In this document: piece after piece, positions 9,957 to 21,479 of the stretch
How the letters are laid out: every line of letters begins with the position of its first letter
Position numbering within the stretch: the stretch's first letter is position 1
From: Cymbidium sinense
Taxonomy: Eukaryota; Streptophyta; Magnoliopsida; Asparagales; Orchidaceae
Length of the DNA stretch: 64,000 nucleotides
NCBI GenBank assembly: GCA_021442155.1
Contig: CM038214.1
Coordinates: 26,350,450-26,414,449, forward strand
Reading direction: 5' to 3'
The notes under the pieces: generated by a model
Seen by the model: the letters and a program-made list of their open reading frames with translations, nothing else
Database searches by the model: none
Told to the model about the DNA's origin: nothing
Translations under genes and position numbers: made by a program

Positions 9957-12900
9957 AAAACCCTAAATAAAATAAAAACTAAAAAAACCTAAACCTAAAA
10001 AATAAACCTAAAAATAAAACCTAAAAATAAATAAAAAATAAAACATAAACCCTAAACTAAAAAAAAACCTAAACCTTAAATAAACAAAATAAACTAAACA
10101 TAAACTCAAACTAAAACCTAAACATAAAATAAACTAAAGCTAAACCCTAAACTAAATAAAATAAAATAAACTAAAAAATAAACCTAAACCTAAACTATAA
10201 AAAAAAACCTTAAAATAAACCTAAAATAAAAACCTAAAACCTAAACCTAAAAAAATAAAATAAAAACCTAAACCTAAACCTAAAATAAAAAATAAAAACT
10301 AAACCTAAAAAATATAATAAAAATAAAACTAAACCAAAATATAAACATTAACCTATCCTAAACAAAAAAAAAACTAAAATAAAAAACCTAAACTAAAATA
10401 AATAAACTAAACTAAATAAAAATCAAAAAATAAACCTAAATAAAAATTAAAAAAAATAAACTAAAATAAATAAAATAAACTAAATAAACTAAAGAAACTA
10501 AATAAATCTAAACCTACTGCTTTAATTTAAAAAATAAACCCTAAACCCAAACCCTAAAACCTAAACCCTAAACTACCATAACCCTAAACCCTAAACCCTA
10601 AACCCTAACCCTAACTACTAAACCCTAAACCCTAAAACCTAAACCCTAACCCTAAACTAACCCTAAACCATACTCCTAAAACCTAAACCCTAAAGCAAAC
10701 CTAATAAATAATCTAACCTAAACCCTAACCTAAACCCTAAACTAAACTAACCTAAAGCCTAAACACTAAACCCTAAACTAAACCTAAATAAAAATAAACT
10801 ATAAATAATAAACAAAACCTATAAATTTTAAAACTAAAATAAAAATAAAAATAAACCTAAACTAAACACTAAACCTAAAAAACCCTAAATCTAAATGTTA
10901 AACCCTAAACCTAAACCTAAACCTAAACCCTAAACCCTAAACCCTAAACTAAACCCTAAAACCCTAAACCCTAAACCCTAAAACATAAACCCTAAAACCC
11001 TAAACCTAAACCCTAAACTAAACCCCTAAACTCTAAACCTAAACTAACCCTAAACTAAACTATACCCCAAACCCTAAACCCACCTAAAGTAACTAAATAA
11101 ATTAAAAAATAAACCTAAATCTCAAACCTAATAAATTTAAACCTAATCCTAAACCCTATGAATTGATCCTTGATGAACATCATTAACCATTTAGATCTGG
11201 TGGAGGCTAAGGTAGAAAGTGCATTATCAAAGGTGGTGGTGATCTGAGGTGCTGGTGGATATGGAGGTGATGGTAATAATGGTGGTTATAGGAGGAGGTT
11301 AAAACCATGGTGGAGGAGGGGAGATTAGGATATGATGGCTCATGCTACTGAGGCCGAGGTGGTTCATGGGAATTGGAAAATTGAACAATGACCGATCCAC
11401 CTGCTTATGGAATAAATAGAGACGTTCTAGTTATCTAGAGTTTTGATTTGCACCATGCTTTTTATCTATGTCGCTATGTCTAAAAACTTGGTGTGTTACT
11501 TGGTTAATGAAATCGGAAAGAAGAAATGTTGAATCTGAATTTTTTCTCTGTTAAAAAGAAAAAAAAATAAGAAACCCTAAACCCTAAACTAAAACTTGAA
11601 CCATACACCTAAAACCTAAACCCTAAACCCTAAACCCTAAAAATAAAAATTAAAAATAAAAAACCCTAACCCTAAACCCAAAACCCTAAAATTGACCCTA
11701 AACCTAAAAACCTAAAACACTATACCCTAAACCCTAATCCCTAAACCAAAATAAAATGAAAAAATAAAATAAAGTAAAAACCTAAACTAAAACCTAAACT
11801 TAAACTAAACCTAAAGAGAAAATAAAATAAAAAATAAAAACTAAAATAAAATAAAATAAATAAAAACCTAAACAAAAGTAAAAAAAATAAAAAAGTTAAA
11901 CAAAATAAAAACTAAACCTAAAATAAAAAAATAAACCTAAAATAAAATAAAATAAAAACTAAATAAAAACCTAAACCTAAAAAATAAACCTAAAGATAAA
12001 ACCTAAAAATAAATAAAAAATAAAACCAAAACCCAAAACCAAAAAAAGACCTAAACATAAAATAAAAATAAAATAAACCTAAACTAAGATAAAATAAACC
12101 AAAATAAATAAAACCTAAACCTAAATCTAAAATAAACTAAACCTTATAAACTTAGACTAAATAAAATAAAATAAAAAAAAATAAATCTAAACTTAAAGTT
12201 AAAAATAATATGTAAAAATAAACCTAAAATAAAAACCTAAAACCTAAACCTAAAACATATAATAAAAACCTAAACCAAAAATAAAAATAATAAATAAAAC
12301 CTAAATCTAAAAAATAAAATAAAATTAAAATTAAACTAAAAAGAAGCTAAACCTAAACCTAAACCTAAAAAAATTAACTGAAATAAATAAACCTAAAATG
12401 ATTAAGAAAAATTAAATAAAAATAAAAAATAAAATAAATTGAAATAAATAAATAAACTAAATAAACCTAAACCTACAAGTTTACTTAATAAAAAAAATAA
12501 AAAAAATTAAAATAAATAAAAACAAATAAAAAATCCTAAATCTTAAATGCTAAACCCTAAAACCAACCCTAAACCCTAAATTCTAAACCTAAAATCCTAA
12601 AACCCTAAACCCTAAGCCATAAACCCTAAATCCTAAACCTTAAACCCTAAACCCCAAACCCTAAAACATAAACCCTAAACCCTAAAAACCTAAAAACCTA
12701 AAACTAAATTAAATAAAACCTAAAAAAAAATAAAAAATAAAAAATAAAAAATTAAAAAAAATAAAAAAAATAAATAAAAATAAAAAAATAAAAAAAATAA
12801 GAAAATAAAAAATAAAAAATAAAAAAAAAAATAAAAAAATTAAATAAAAAAACCTAAAAATAAAATAAATAAATAACCTAAACTAAAATAAAATAAAATA

Positions 12901-14222
12901 AAAACATAAACTAAAACCTAAACCTGAACCTAAACCTAAAAAAATAAAATATAAAATAAAAGCTAAACTAAAAAAATAAATAAAAATCTAAACTAAACAA
13001 AAAAAATAAAAAACTTAAATAAAATAAAAATAAATTAAACCAAAAATATGATAAAATAAAAACTAAATAAAAACATAAACTTAAACAATAAACCTAAAAA
13101 CAAATAAGAAAATAAAACTTAAACCCTAAACTAGAAAAGAAACCTAAACCTAAAATAAAAAAAATAAACCTAAACCTAAACTAAAATAACTAATCTAAAA
13201 TAAATAAAAACTAAACCTAAACCTAAAATAAACTATACCTAAACCTAAACCTGAACTAAATAAAATAAAATAAACTAAAAATAAACCTAAACTTAAACTA
13301 AAAATTAAAACAAGATAAAAAATAAGATCAAAACATTAAATATAAAATAAACCTAAAATAAAAACCTAAACTTAAAAAAATAAGATAAAATCCTAAACCT
13401 TAACCTAAAAATAAAAAATAAGATCAAAACATTAAATATAAAATAAAAATAAAACTAAGCTAAAAAAATAAACCTAAACTTAAAAAATAAACTAAAATAA
13501 AAAACCTAAACTAAAATAAATAAACTTAGAATAAATAAAATAAACTAAATCAAAATCAAAATAAACCTATTTGAAAATAAAAATAAAATAAACCAAAATA
13601 AAAAAATAAATTAAATAAACTTAAACCTACTGATTTATTTAATTTAAAAATAAATAATAAATAAAAAATATAATAATTAAAAAAAACTAACCCTAAAACT
13701 AACCCTAAACCCTAAACTCTAAACCCTAAACCCTAAACCCTAAACCCTAAAACCCTAAACCTTAAACCCTAAACCTTAAACCATAAACCCTAAACCCTAA
13801 ACCCTATACCATAAAGCTTTAACCCTAAACCCTAAACCGCAAACCCTAAACTCTAAACCCTAAAAACCTAAAAACCTAAACCTAAACCTAAACTAAATAA
13901 AACCTAAAAATAAAATAAATAAAAATCCTTTACCTAAATAAAATAAAATAAAATAAAATAAAAACCAAAACATAAACATAAACCTTAAAAAAATTACAAG
14001 ACTAAAATAAAATAAATAAAAACTTAAACTAAACTAAATAAAATAAAATAAACCTAAAAATAAAAAACTTAAATTAAATAAAAACTAAACATAAAATAAA
14101 AATAAAACAAACCTAAAATAAATTTAAATAAAAACTTAAACTTAACAAATAAGCCTAAAAATATAACCTAAACCCTAAACTAAAAAAAACCTAAACATAT
14201 AATAAATAAAATAAAGCAATAC
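9957..14222 (+). repeat. Telomere-like higher-order satellite, tract 1 (cut by gap)
   Basis: Degenerate arrays of CCCTAAA, ACCTAAA and AAAATAAA words, almost free of G on plus. CCCTAAA-rich blocks (10527-11150, 12535-12700, 13690-13865) alternate with AAATAAA-rich blocks. A punctuation sequence of type AAACCTAAACCTACTG-TTTACTTAATTT occurs at 10501-10536, 12461-12495 and 13611-13650. One host-gene fragment lies inside (11153-11575). The true length is unknown because the tract ends in Ns. Confidence 0.9.
11153..11575 (+). pseudogene. Glycine-rich RNA-binding protein 3' fragment, island 1
   Basis: A non-repetitive island in the satellite. Compared with island 3 (31853-32240) it holds the end of an RRM (MNG-LDD-NITVN region, about 11158-11195), a GGT/GGA-rich stretch coding for Gly/Tyr (SGGYGG type, 11250-11370), a degenerate end, then a 3' UTR with GTTTTGATTTGC and TATGTC words and a terminal GAAGAAATGTTGAATCTGAA plus A-rich run. 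Frameshifts break it. Known proteins of this class (AtGRP7 type) bind RNA in nucleus and cytoplasm; this copy lacks most of the RRM. Its sense strand is plus, opposite to the element. Confidence 0.7.
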
Positions 14223-14322
14223 NNNNNNNNNNNNNNNNNNNNNNNNNNNNNNNNNNNNNNNNNNNNNNNNNNNNNNNNNNNNNNNNNNNNNNNNNNNNNN
14301 NNNNNNNNNNNNNNNNNNNNNN
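14223..14322. other. Assembly gap (100 Ns)
   Basis: Exactly 100 Ns, a conventional size for a gap of unknown length. It separates satellite tract 1 from non-satellite DNA, so continuity of copies A and B here is not proven. Confidence 0.99.
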
Positions 14323-14850
14323 AATTTCACATATATGAACGTGGTGGTGTGTTACTAAATGTTATTGTACATTTTAGTATGTTTTACTTTTGTTATAATA
14401 CATTGGGTCAAAACTCACAAAAATGTTAATTTGAAGGAGATGGAAAGAATTTGGCCAAATTCATGGCACACACCAAGAAGCAACACCAAAATTATGCTAT
14501 TTTATACCATTTCTAATAGAAAAATATTAATTTTACATCCAAACTGAACATTATTCATATTTTGGAAAAATTTTATTATTTGTTCCTTTTAAGCGATTCT
14601 AACGAGATGTAATATTAGATAATATATTATATTATAGCAAATTATAATATAATATCATATATTATAATATAGTATAGTGTGTTAATTGACACTATAATAT
14701 GTTTAGCATGATATTGTATAGTTAGTTTGAGCTAACCATCATAAATCATAAAATGTGGATTATAATGTTAAGATGATGTAATTTGAATGAATACATTGTT
14801 AGCTTTTGGTTGAAGTATTAAAGGAGTGCATAAGAGAAGAAATAAGATTT
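14323..14850. other. AT-rich unique segment right of the gap
   Basis: About 530 bases seen once in the window. In copy C the equivalent position is satellite. The centre is very AT-rich (14600-14720), with a perfect 8-base stem TATAGTGT (14673-14680) / ACACTATA (14689-14696) and an 8-base loop. No coding signal is seen. It may be the original downstream flank of the element's 3' region. Confidence 0.5.
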
Positions 14851-16099
14851 GAAGAATTCCATGTCAAGAACATGGAGGGAGATCCGCTAGGGGATCATAT
14901 ATGCATGACATGTGAGGGCTATGTCGAGGGCATTGAAGAAGAAAATCAACCGGGGATAAGGTTTGAATTTGATTTGATTATATGATTTGTGGAAAGAAGA
15001 TCCACTAGGGATAAGAATCTATAATCCACCGGATAAGATTGAATTGACTTTAATTTGTTTTATTTTAATGGATGTGGAGGCATATCTACTGAGATATGGG
15101 CTCAGTCCGCTGGGATCGTATATGAACCTTCCACTAGGAAGCAAGTTTGGCTATCCATTGGGATTTGAGTTTGATTTCAGATTTGTTTGATTTATAGATT
15201 TGGTTTGATGTATCCATGGGAAAAGAGTTTGGTTGGATTTCTTTGATTTAGACTCTACAAGTGGAGTTTTAATTTGGCTCCATGGAGGTTGGTTTTGAAT
15301 TTGATTTATTTCTTGACTTGTTTATATATGATTTGGGGCTCCATTAGAGAAGGGTGAGATTTAACCCACCAAAATTAGAGTTTAATTTAATCTGAAGTTA
15401 ATGTATGGACCTTGTAAGGTGTGATGGACCCAATGAGAGGGGCTATATCGCCCTTGACTTACCTCAAACCAAATTGAAAGGGATAGTCTACCTGGAGAAA
15501 AGCTACCAACCTAAGGGGTTGCCTTTCGCAGGTAATGCTACGAAGAAGGTGTAGTAGAATTACATCTTCTAAAGTGAGGAACAACCGGGTGGCCTATTGA
15601 GGCACAACAAATCGACTAACCTAGAGACTACTTGAGTAAATGTCCACTGGGACTTATGTCAACTCAAAAGTAGTCGATTAATTTTATCTTAAGTTCATGT
15701 GATTTGATATTATTTGTTTGGTTTAGTTTGATTTTGAATTGAGGGAATATTCATTGGGATGTGAGCCCAAATTTGATAGATTTAATTTATGGACCAGGTG
15801 TGATGGACCCACGAGAAGGGGCTATCTACTTATCCTATCTAAGATTTAGAAATCCAAAGGAATAGCCCATAGTTGAAGCTAGCCAACCTGGGGGTTGCCT
15901 TTGTGTACCTACTATGCTAGGAAGAAGGCAGTGACTTACATCTTCTAAAGTAGGAACAACCAGGGTGACCGCGGTAGCACAATAATTCAAACCCTACCTA
16001 GAACCAATGAGGAATGTCGCTGGGGACTTATCAACTCAAGAGTAGCCGTGATTCCTACAGGGAGTTTTACACCGCCCAAAAGATGATACCGCTTAAAAG

Positions 16100-16160
<61 letters not shown>

Positions 16161-17190
16161 TTCATGGATTATATGAGGACCACACTAAGAAGGTCGCCTT
16201 GACCTATCTCAAATTTATTAGACCAAGGGAGAATCGCACATCCATAGATGGATTCTCCAACCATGGGTGGTTACTAAAAGGGAACTCCAATCTGATAGAA
16301 CAAGTAGTGTCTAAATGGGGTCACAAAGGACATGATCCAAATATAGTGCCCACAAGGAGGCTACTAGGGTGCATTCCGAGCCCTAAAAAAAAAGCCTATA
16401 GGTGTACGGCCAACTCAAGGAGAAAGCATAGTGCACTTACATCTACCATGAGTGGTGTATCCTAAGGTGTGTAGAACCAACCAACCTAAAGTGTATCCAC
16501 ATGAGTGGTGTATCCATCAATAGTGAGAACCAACCAACCTAAGGTGTCAAGCAATGATCAATATAGAAAGAAAGTAGGCTTACAACTTTCCAAGTAACTG
16601 ATCATCGGATAGTCTATCATCTGGGACAGATGCTATCCGACCTAGAAACTACTGGGGAGCCCAGGAAGGACTAAATGCAGACTTGAAGAAGTCACGAGAG
16701 TAGGAGCCACTAGGGGACTTATCCTAAACCTCAAATATACTTAACCTAGTCACTAAGGCTAATCCAATAAGAAAGCATAGTAGACTCACATCCTCTTAAA
16801 TGATGCCAACATGAAGTAGCTTACCATAATATAAGGCCTACCAAACTAACATGGTGCTCATCATTGTGTAAAGGGCTGTGTAGCAGACTTCCATCCTCCA
16901 AAGCAAGAAGACCACTGGGTGACACACACTAGAGGGCCCAACCTAGAGCAAGCACGTGAGTGTCAGGTTATCTCAACCTGAGTAGCCGAGATAAAAGATA
17001 TATATTTTATATGTTTGTGTGTAGTTTGTGTTTTGTTGTCGATGAAGGATAGATGCTACTCGTTCCTTACACCTACCCTAAACACATCATGGTGGATTTG
17101 CAAAATATTTCAACATGGAAGAGATTGAATTCAAAATGGAATTTTATTGATGATAATTATTTTCAAACATGATTTATAATATTTCTTAAG
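14851..17190 (-). repeat. 3' UTR-like region with about 375 bp tandem repeats, copy B
   Basis: This lies after the integrase on the element's sense strand. Degenerate units start near 15423, 15802 and 16177 at the words GGACCCA or GACCACAC followed by GAAGGGGCTAT. Later partial units (GACTTCCATCCTCCAAAGC, about 16885) continue to about 17060. A short word of type TCCACTGGGGA recurs every few dozen bases. Long repetitive regions between integrase and 3' LTR are known for Tat/Ogre elements. No LTR end could be fixed. Confidence 0.65.
16100..16157. repeat. TA dinucleotide microsatellite
   Basis: About 29 uninterrupted TA units. Copy C has only a short AT stretch at the same place (about 41968-41990), so the expansion is specific to copy B. 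Confidence 0.97.
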
Positions 17191-18340
17191 TAGAGTCCAT
17201 TAACCGGAAGCATTGGGAGCTCCTTATGATTAATAAGTCGATAAGATCCTCTTGGTAGGCCTTCTATGGCAAAAGGGCCTTCCCAAGTGGGTTCAAACTT
17301 GCCTCCCATCTTACATCAATCCATCTCCTTAGAACTAAAAAAATAAGCTCACCTACTTGAAAAGCTCTAGGACTAACCAACTTATGTGAGCTTGAATCAT
17401 TTTAGCTTATACAACTGAGGTTTTGCATGCTGTGCATCTCCTCCAAACTTTGAGCTTTCTAACCATAACTTGTTGTTCTACTCTAGTGATCTTGCTACCC
17501 ACACTATCCTTAGAGATGCGAGTTTCTAATGGTTTAATAGCTTCATACCAATACACTAAGTAGAAAGGAGTAGACTGAGTTGGAGTACTATATGTGGTGC
17601 GGTACACCCATAAGGCTTCAACTAACTCATCATGCCACTATCGCTTATTGTTGTTGAGTGTCTTCTATCGTATTTGGATGAGAGTTTTGTTGAAATCTTC
17701 TGCTAAGCAGTTTGCCCTTGGGTAGTTGATGGTAGAATATCTCCAATCAATGTTGTGTCTGGCAAAGTTATTGATATTGATGCTCTTGAATACCATTTTT
17801 AGATATAATCGAGGCACTCAACCTATATATGATATGGTTCCCAAAAAATGGAGCACATGATGAAGCACACCCTCGATAAATTATCTTTGCCCATTTGGAA
17901 AAGTAGTAGAAGCTAAGATGAACCATGACCCTTGGAAGAAGGAGGATCACTGCACCCACTATGTAGGTACCCCAACACTGAATGGCCATGAGGCCAATGT
18001 AGATGTAGAATGTTGGGTGTAAGACCACACTGTATTTGACATTGGTGGCATCATAGCCATATATCCATGCAATCTTTAATCATCGATGTAGTAGTATCCT
18101 AGTCTCTTGATCTTGGCTTTCATCTTTGGACCGGATTGGTCATTTCACATAATCGAGGCCATGATCTTAGCTTCATGCTTGTCTAATAAAACCTTATATG
18201 ATCAAAGATCACCGATAAGACACCATCCACAAGAGCATAGAAAGTGCTCTCTACTTCATGATAGGCTTGGGACTTCTCTTGAGGTAGTTTTCCTTTATTT
18301 AGGTAATCCATGAATGCCTCCAATCTAACTCCTCATCCTT
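17191..18340 (-). pseudogene. Ty3/gypsy integrase, copy B (dead)
   Basis: The integrase would insert element DNA into the genome. Order on minus: a VDGVL motif preceding the zinc domain (about 18210-18230), LGYYY (about 18085), the core start with WGTYIVG (about 17955-17980; the first catalytic Asp position is Tyr), YFSKWAKII (about 17880-17905), an ISKNG stretch where ISDNG is expected (second catalytic Asp replaced), the C-terminal YRTTYSTPTQSTPFYLVYW block (17530-17605) and a basic tail (FQVGEL, about 17360). Stops and frameshifts occur throughout. Catalysis is not possible as read. Confidence 0.85.
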
Positions 18341-18374
18341 CTTGGCAATGGCAACCTCCTTCAAGAGAGTACTT

Positions 18375-18890
18375 TTGATGAGTTCATCAATAAGGGATAA
18401 GACTTGTCTATTTTGGACCTTTATTGATATGGACTCATCCTCACATGCCAACTCTTAGAAAGCTTGGCTAAAGCATACACTACATCATTCTCTCCTCGAT
18501 GAATCTTATAAATGGTAACCTCTAGGATTTGGGCTAACAACACTATAGTGTACTTGTGGTTGTGATAAAGCTTGGGCTTTATAATCTTATAGGACCTAGT
18601 GATTTTGTTGATAACTAGCTAAGAATCCCCAAAGAGGTTGATGTTATGGATGCTTTGAGTAACAGCTAACTAGAAACCAATAATCATAGCCTCATATTTG
18701 GCTTCATTATTGGTACAAGGATTGGATAAATGAAATGAGAATCACATCACATCACATCTGAAGTTAAGAACTATTCCTCCTTCCTTTCGAATAGTAGATT
18801 GTGTTCTTCTCCTCTTGAGAGGAAGCGCACCATCAAAGTACATCTCCCATGGAATGCTAGTATCCCATAAGTTCATGATTTGTTCATCAC
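18375..18890 (-). pseudogene. Second (archaeal-like) RNase H, copy B
   Basis: An additional RNase H between the RT-linked RNase H and integrase, a hallmark of the Tat/Ogre group of plant Ty3/gypsy. Read on minus: WEMYFDGAL (about 18827-18850, first catalytic Asp kept), TNNEAKYEAMIIGF (about 18675-18715, catalytic Glu kept), then LFGDS (about 18620-18635, Asp kept) followed by a stop where Gln is expected, then LVINKITRSYK. Copies B and C keep YFDG, but both are frame-broken. Confidence 0.85.
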
Positions 18891-20165
18891 GGAGAGTCAA
18901 GTGGTGTGTACTAAGAAATCCACTAGTTGTTCTTTCACCGAAGAGGGTAAGGTAATGTCAAATTAGAGGATCATGGACCATGCTAGCCATAGAGTCTATG
19001 TCATGAGATACTAGTGGATTGATCAGAGATTAAGTTCACCTTATGAGGAAGCATGTAGTGGTATATTTTGGGATGCAAAGATTAAAGCTAGCAATGCTTT
19101 CAATGGGTGGATAATTAGCCTCAATAGGGATTAGATGATGAGGTAGTATAGTGCATTTTCCTTCCCTTCATCATTGGTTTGGCTAACAAAGCACCAATGG
19201 CATCTAATGCAATAGTAAATTATTAGTAGCTTTCCGGATAGGGCTAGAACCGATCATGTAATGCTTGATGTCAAGGCATGGTCACACTTGTCATCCCACT
19301 TGAACTTAGCATCCTTTCAAGAAGTTCTAAGAATGGTGACATCTTCTAATAGGTTGATATAAAGCATCTTAGATACACCAACCCTTGGAATGATCTGAAG
19401 TTGAGTTAAACTTTGGGGTGGCATTTCTAATATCACTATATTTTTCCTAATGATTTCAATTTGTCTCTCATACAACAAACCCAAGGAATTTTCTTGAAGC
19501 TACTCTGAATGAAAACTTTAGGGGGTTCATTTTGAGGTTAAATTGTTTTAATTGATCAAAAACTACCCTCAAGTCAAAGAGATGGTCTTATTTTTCTCTA
19601 TTTTGGACTGTGAGAGTATCGACATAACATTCTACATGATGATCAATGAGTTCATCAAAGATTCGAGTCATAGCTCACTTGAATGTAACCGACATTTTAA
19701 GGCTAAAAGGCATGACCTTATAATAGATTCTAATCGTGGTTCTAAAAGTATTATTTCATTCATCTTAGGACCATCTTTATTTGGTTATATCTAGATGAGC
19801 CATCCATGAAAGAGAAGAGATGAGATGAGAATGTCCACCATCGCCTCGATTGGTAGTGGAAATTCATCTTTTGACATGCCTTATTTAAATCCCTAAAATT
19901 GATGTGAATTTGCCAATTCTTTTTCTTAATTGGGATGATGTTGGCCAAATAGGTGGGTATTCTTTTCCGGATGAAGCCATCATCGCATCGCTTGACTTCA
20001 TAAATGACCTATTGTTCTATTAATCGCATGTGTCTAGGAGCTTGCTTGATAGGTTAAAGAGAGGCTATTACTAGTTTATGGACGCCATGTCGTGAGCCAA
20101 TCCAAGAATCTCTCTTCATAAATCAATGCAAAAGTAGTCCTTAAACTCAATCAATAGCCTAACTA
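18891..20165 (-). pseudogene. Reverse transcriptase and RT-linked RNase H, copy B
   Basis: Read on minus from about 20165: an RT fingers remnant, then an open stretch at 19760-19948 with MANIIPIKKKNWQIH, NFRDLNKACQK and FMDGSSRYNQIKM. The active-site box is YVDT (19615-19626) in place of YVDD. The thumb (KFLGL type, about 19470) is followed by the connection and RNase H (KDAKFKWDDKC, about 19285-19320), ending in EQLVDFLVHTT (about 18895-18930). Many 1-6 base deletions relative to A and C shift the frame. Confidence 0.88.
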
Positions 20166-21062
20166 AGTCATTGGTTTTAATTTCATTCAACAAAGAACTA
20201 TATGTCGGATCTTCTTCTTCATAAGTTGATTTCCTTGAGCTCATGGTTGACTTGATCTTTGAACTTTGGTGGTGCATTTTACTTCAAAATCATTTGAATC
20301 ATCAAGTTTCTAATCATAGCTCATATGAGTTAATGTGATTTGAAAAGAACCTATCGATTCCAAATGATTGGTGATGAAGGATCATCATCATCGACATACC
20401 AAATCCTAGTCCCAGTTTTATTGAGAGCTTTTGCATTTGTTCTTCCATATTCTTTCAAAGTAGTCCACTGCTTTGACTGTGTGGATTAACCCTTTCTTTG
20501 CTAAATTATGAACACAAGGCAAGTACCAATCAAAAGGTAATTCTATTAAATTTTTATATGAATCATCTTCAAGTTCTACATCAACTTCTTTCACTTGAGG
20601 ATGATACTTCGAAAGAACCTCCGAAGTCTTCACACCTGGATGACTTAGGGGCTTCCTTAACTACCAAACCCTTATTTTTGAAAGGAAAGTGGGTTAGAGC
20701 TAAGGTTCCCAACTGCCTAATTTTCACACATATAGACTTGGATACACTTATGCTTTGATTTGAAGATCAGTCTTCTTCACTATCTAGCTCAAGTGTCACC
20801 TCCAAGGGAATCTACCATGAGAAGAGAGTCGGTGTGCTAACCATATAAGACTCATCCTATGAACTAGATTCTAAGTCTATATGGATAGCAGTGTACTCTG
20901 GTAGGACATATCTTTTATTGGGTGGCCAATAAGAGGTTTTTCACCCCTCCGCCTCCTGAACTGCCTTCCTCTAGTGGAGGTCGTCACCATATGTGAATGG
21001 AGTAATGAACTATGGGAATCTAATGTCATGCTCCACTTCTCCTCCAAGTCTATTTCGCTCCC
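20166..21062 (-). pseudogene. Linker between protease and RT, copy B
   Basis: The best preserved version of this linker: the open stretch at 20418-20633 reads ELPFDWYLPCVHNLAKKG, then DYFERIWKNKCKS. The function is unknown. Its order between PR and RT and its presence in all copies make it part of the polyprotein. Confidence 0.65.
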
Positions 21063-21136
21063 TTTATTTTCTTTTTCATTCTCTTCTCTTTTCTTTTCTT
21101 TTCTTTTTTTTTCTTTTTCTTTTTTTTTTATTTTTA
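21063..21136 (-). repeat. AAAAGA-type purine tract (sense strand), copy B
   Basis: About 74 bases of TTTTC/TTTTTC on plus at the same location as 1683-1777 and 47094-47158. It is shorter than in copy A and more T-rich at the right end. Confidence 0.85.
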
Positions 21137-21470
21137 AACTTTGGCCAAGTTTAATAGACTTGTTGATTTTGAGGGAGGTAGTACATCATCCTCATATATT
21201 TCACCCGTGAAAAATGGCTTGAGATCTCCTTGACAGATGATCCCACCTCTCACAAACTTCATAGATGAACTATGTTGTTCCCATGTATCCATGGTTCCCC
21301 AAGCAAAGTGCATTGAAAGTCTATAATGTGAAACTTGGCTTCGCCTCTTCCAATCATCTATATCCAAGGCAACACTATGGAGCCTAAGGCATGTACCTCA
21401 CTTTGGAGTGTGATTCAATCTTCCCATCTTAGATAGAGTCTTCTAGATGCTAAGACTTCCCTTGTCATAA
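21137..21470 (-). pseudogene. Retropepsin C-terminal half, copy B
   Basis: An open stretch at 21134-21367 starts MDIDDWKRRSQVSHY, equivalent to the GDWKTEAKF block, but a deletion in the ALLGRPWIHE region leaves LSMHFAWGTMDTWEQ. The identity rests on alignment with 1793-2044 and 47170-47440. The N-terminal half of this copy's protease has been deleted (see 28098). Confidence 0.7.
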
Positions 21471-21479
21471 GACACTTCT

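Noticed and set aside
9957..14222. A true chromosome end (telomere)
   Set aside because: The heptamers are degenerate, mixed with AAAATAAA words and host-gene fragments, and two further tracts of the same type lie between element copies.
14673..14696. Transcription terminator from the 8-base stem-loop
   Set aside because: The stem is AT-rich in a very AT-rich plant segment, where such stems arise by chance, and no gene ends here.
16199..16465. Plus-strand 88-codon frame
   Set aside because: It lies in the 3' repeat region, is not open in copy C, and matches no domain I know.
14323..17190. A 3' LTR with defined TG...CA ends
   Set aside because: I could not find a matching 5' partner, a primer-binding site or a target-site duplication, so no LTR is called.
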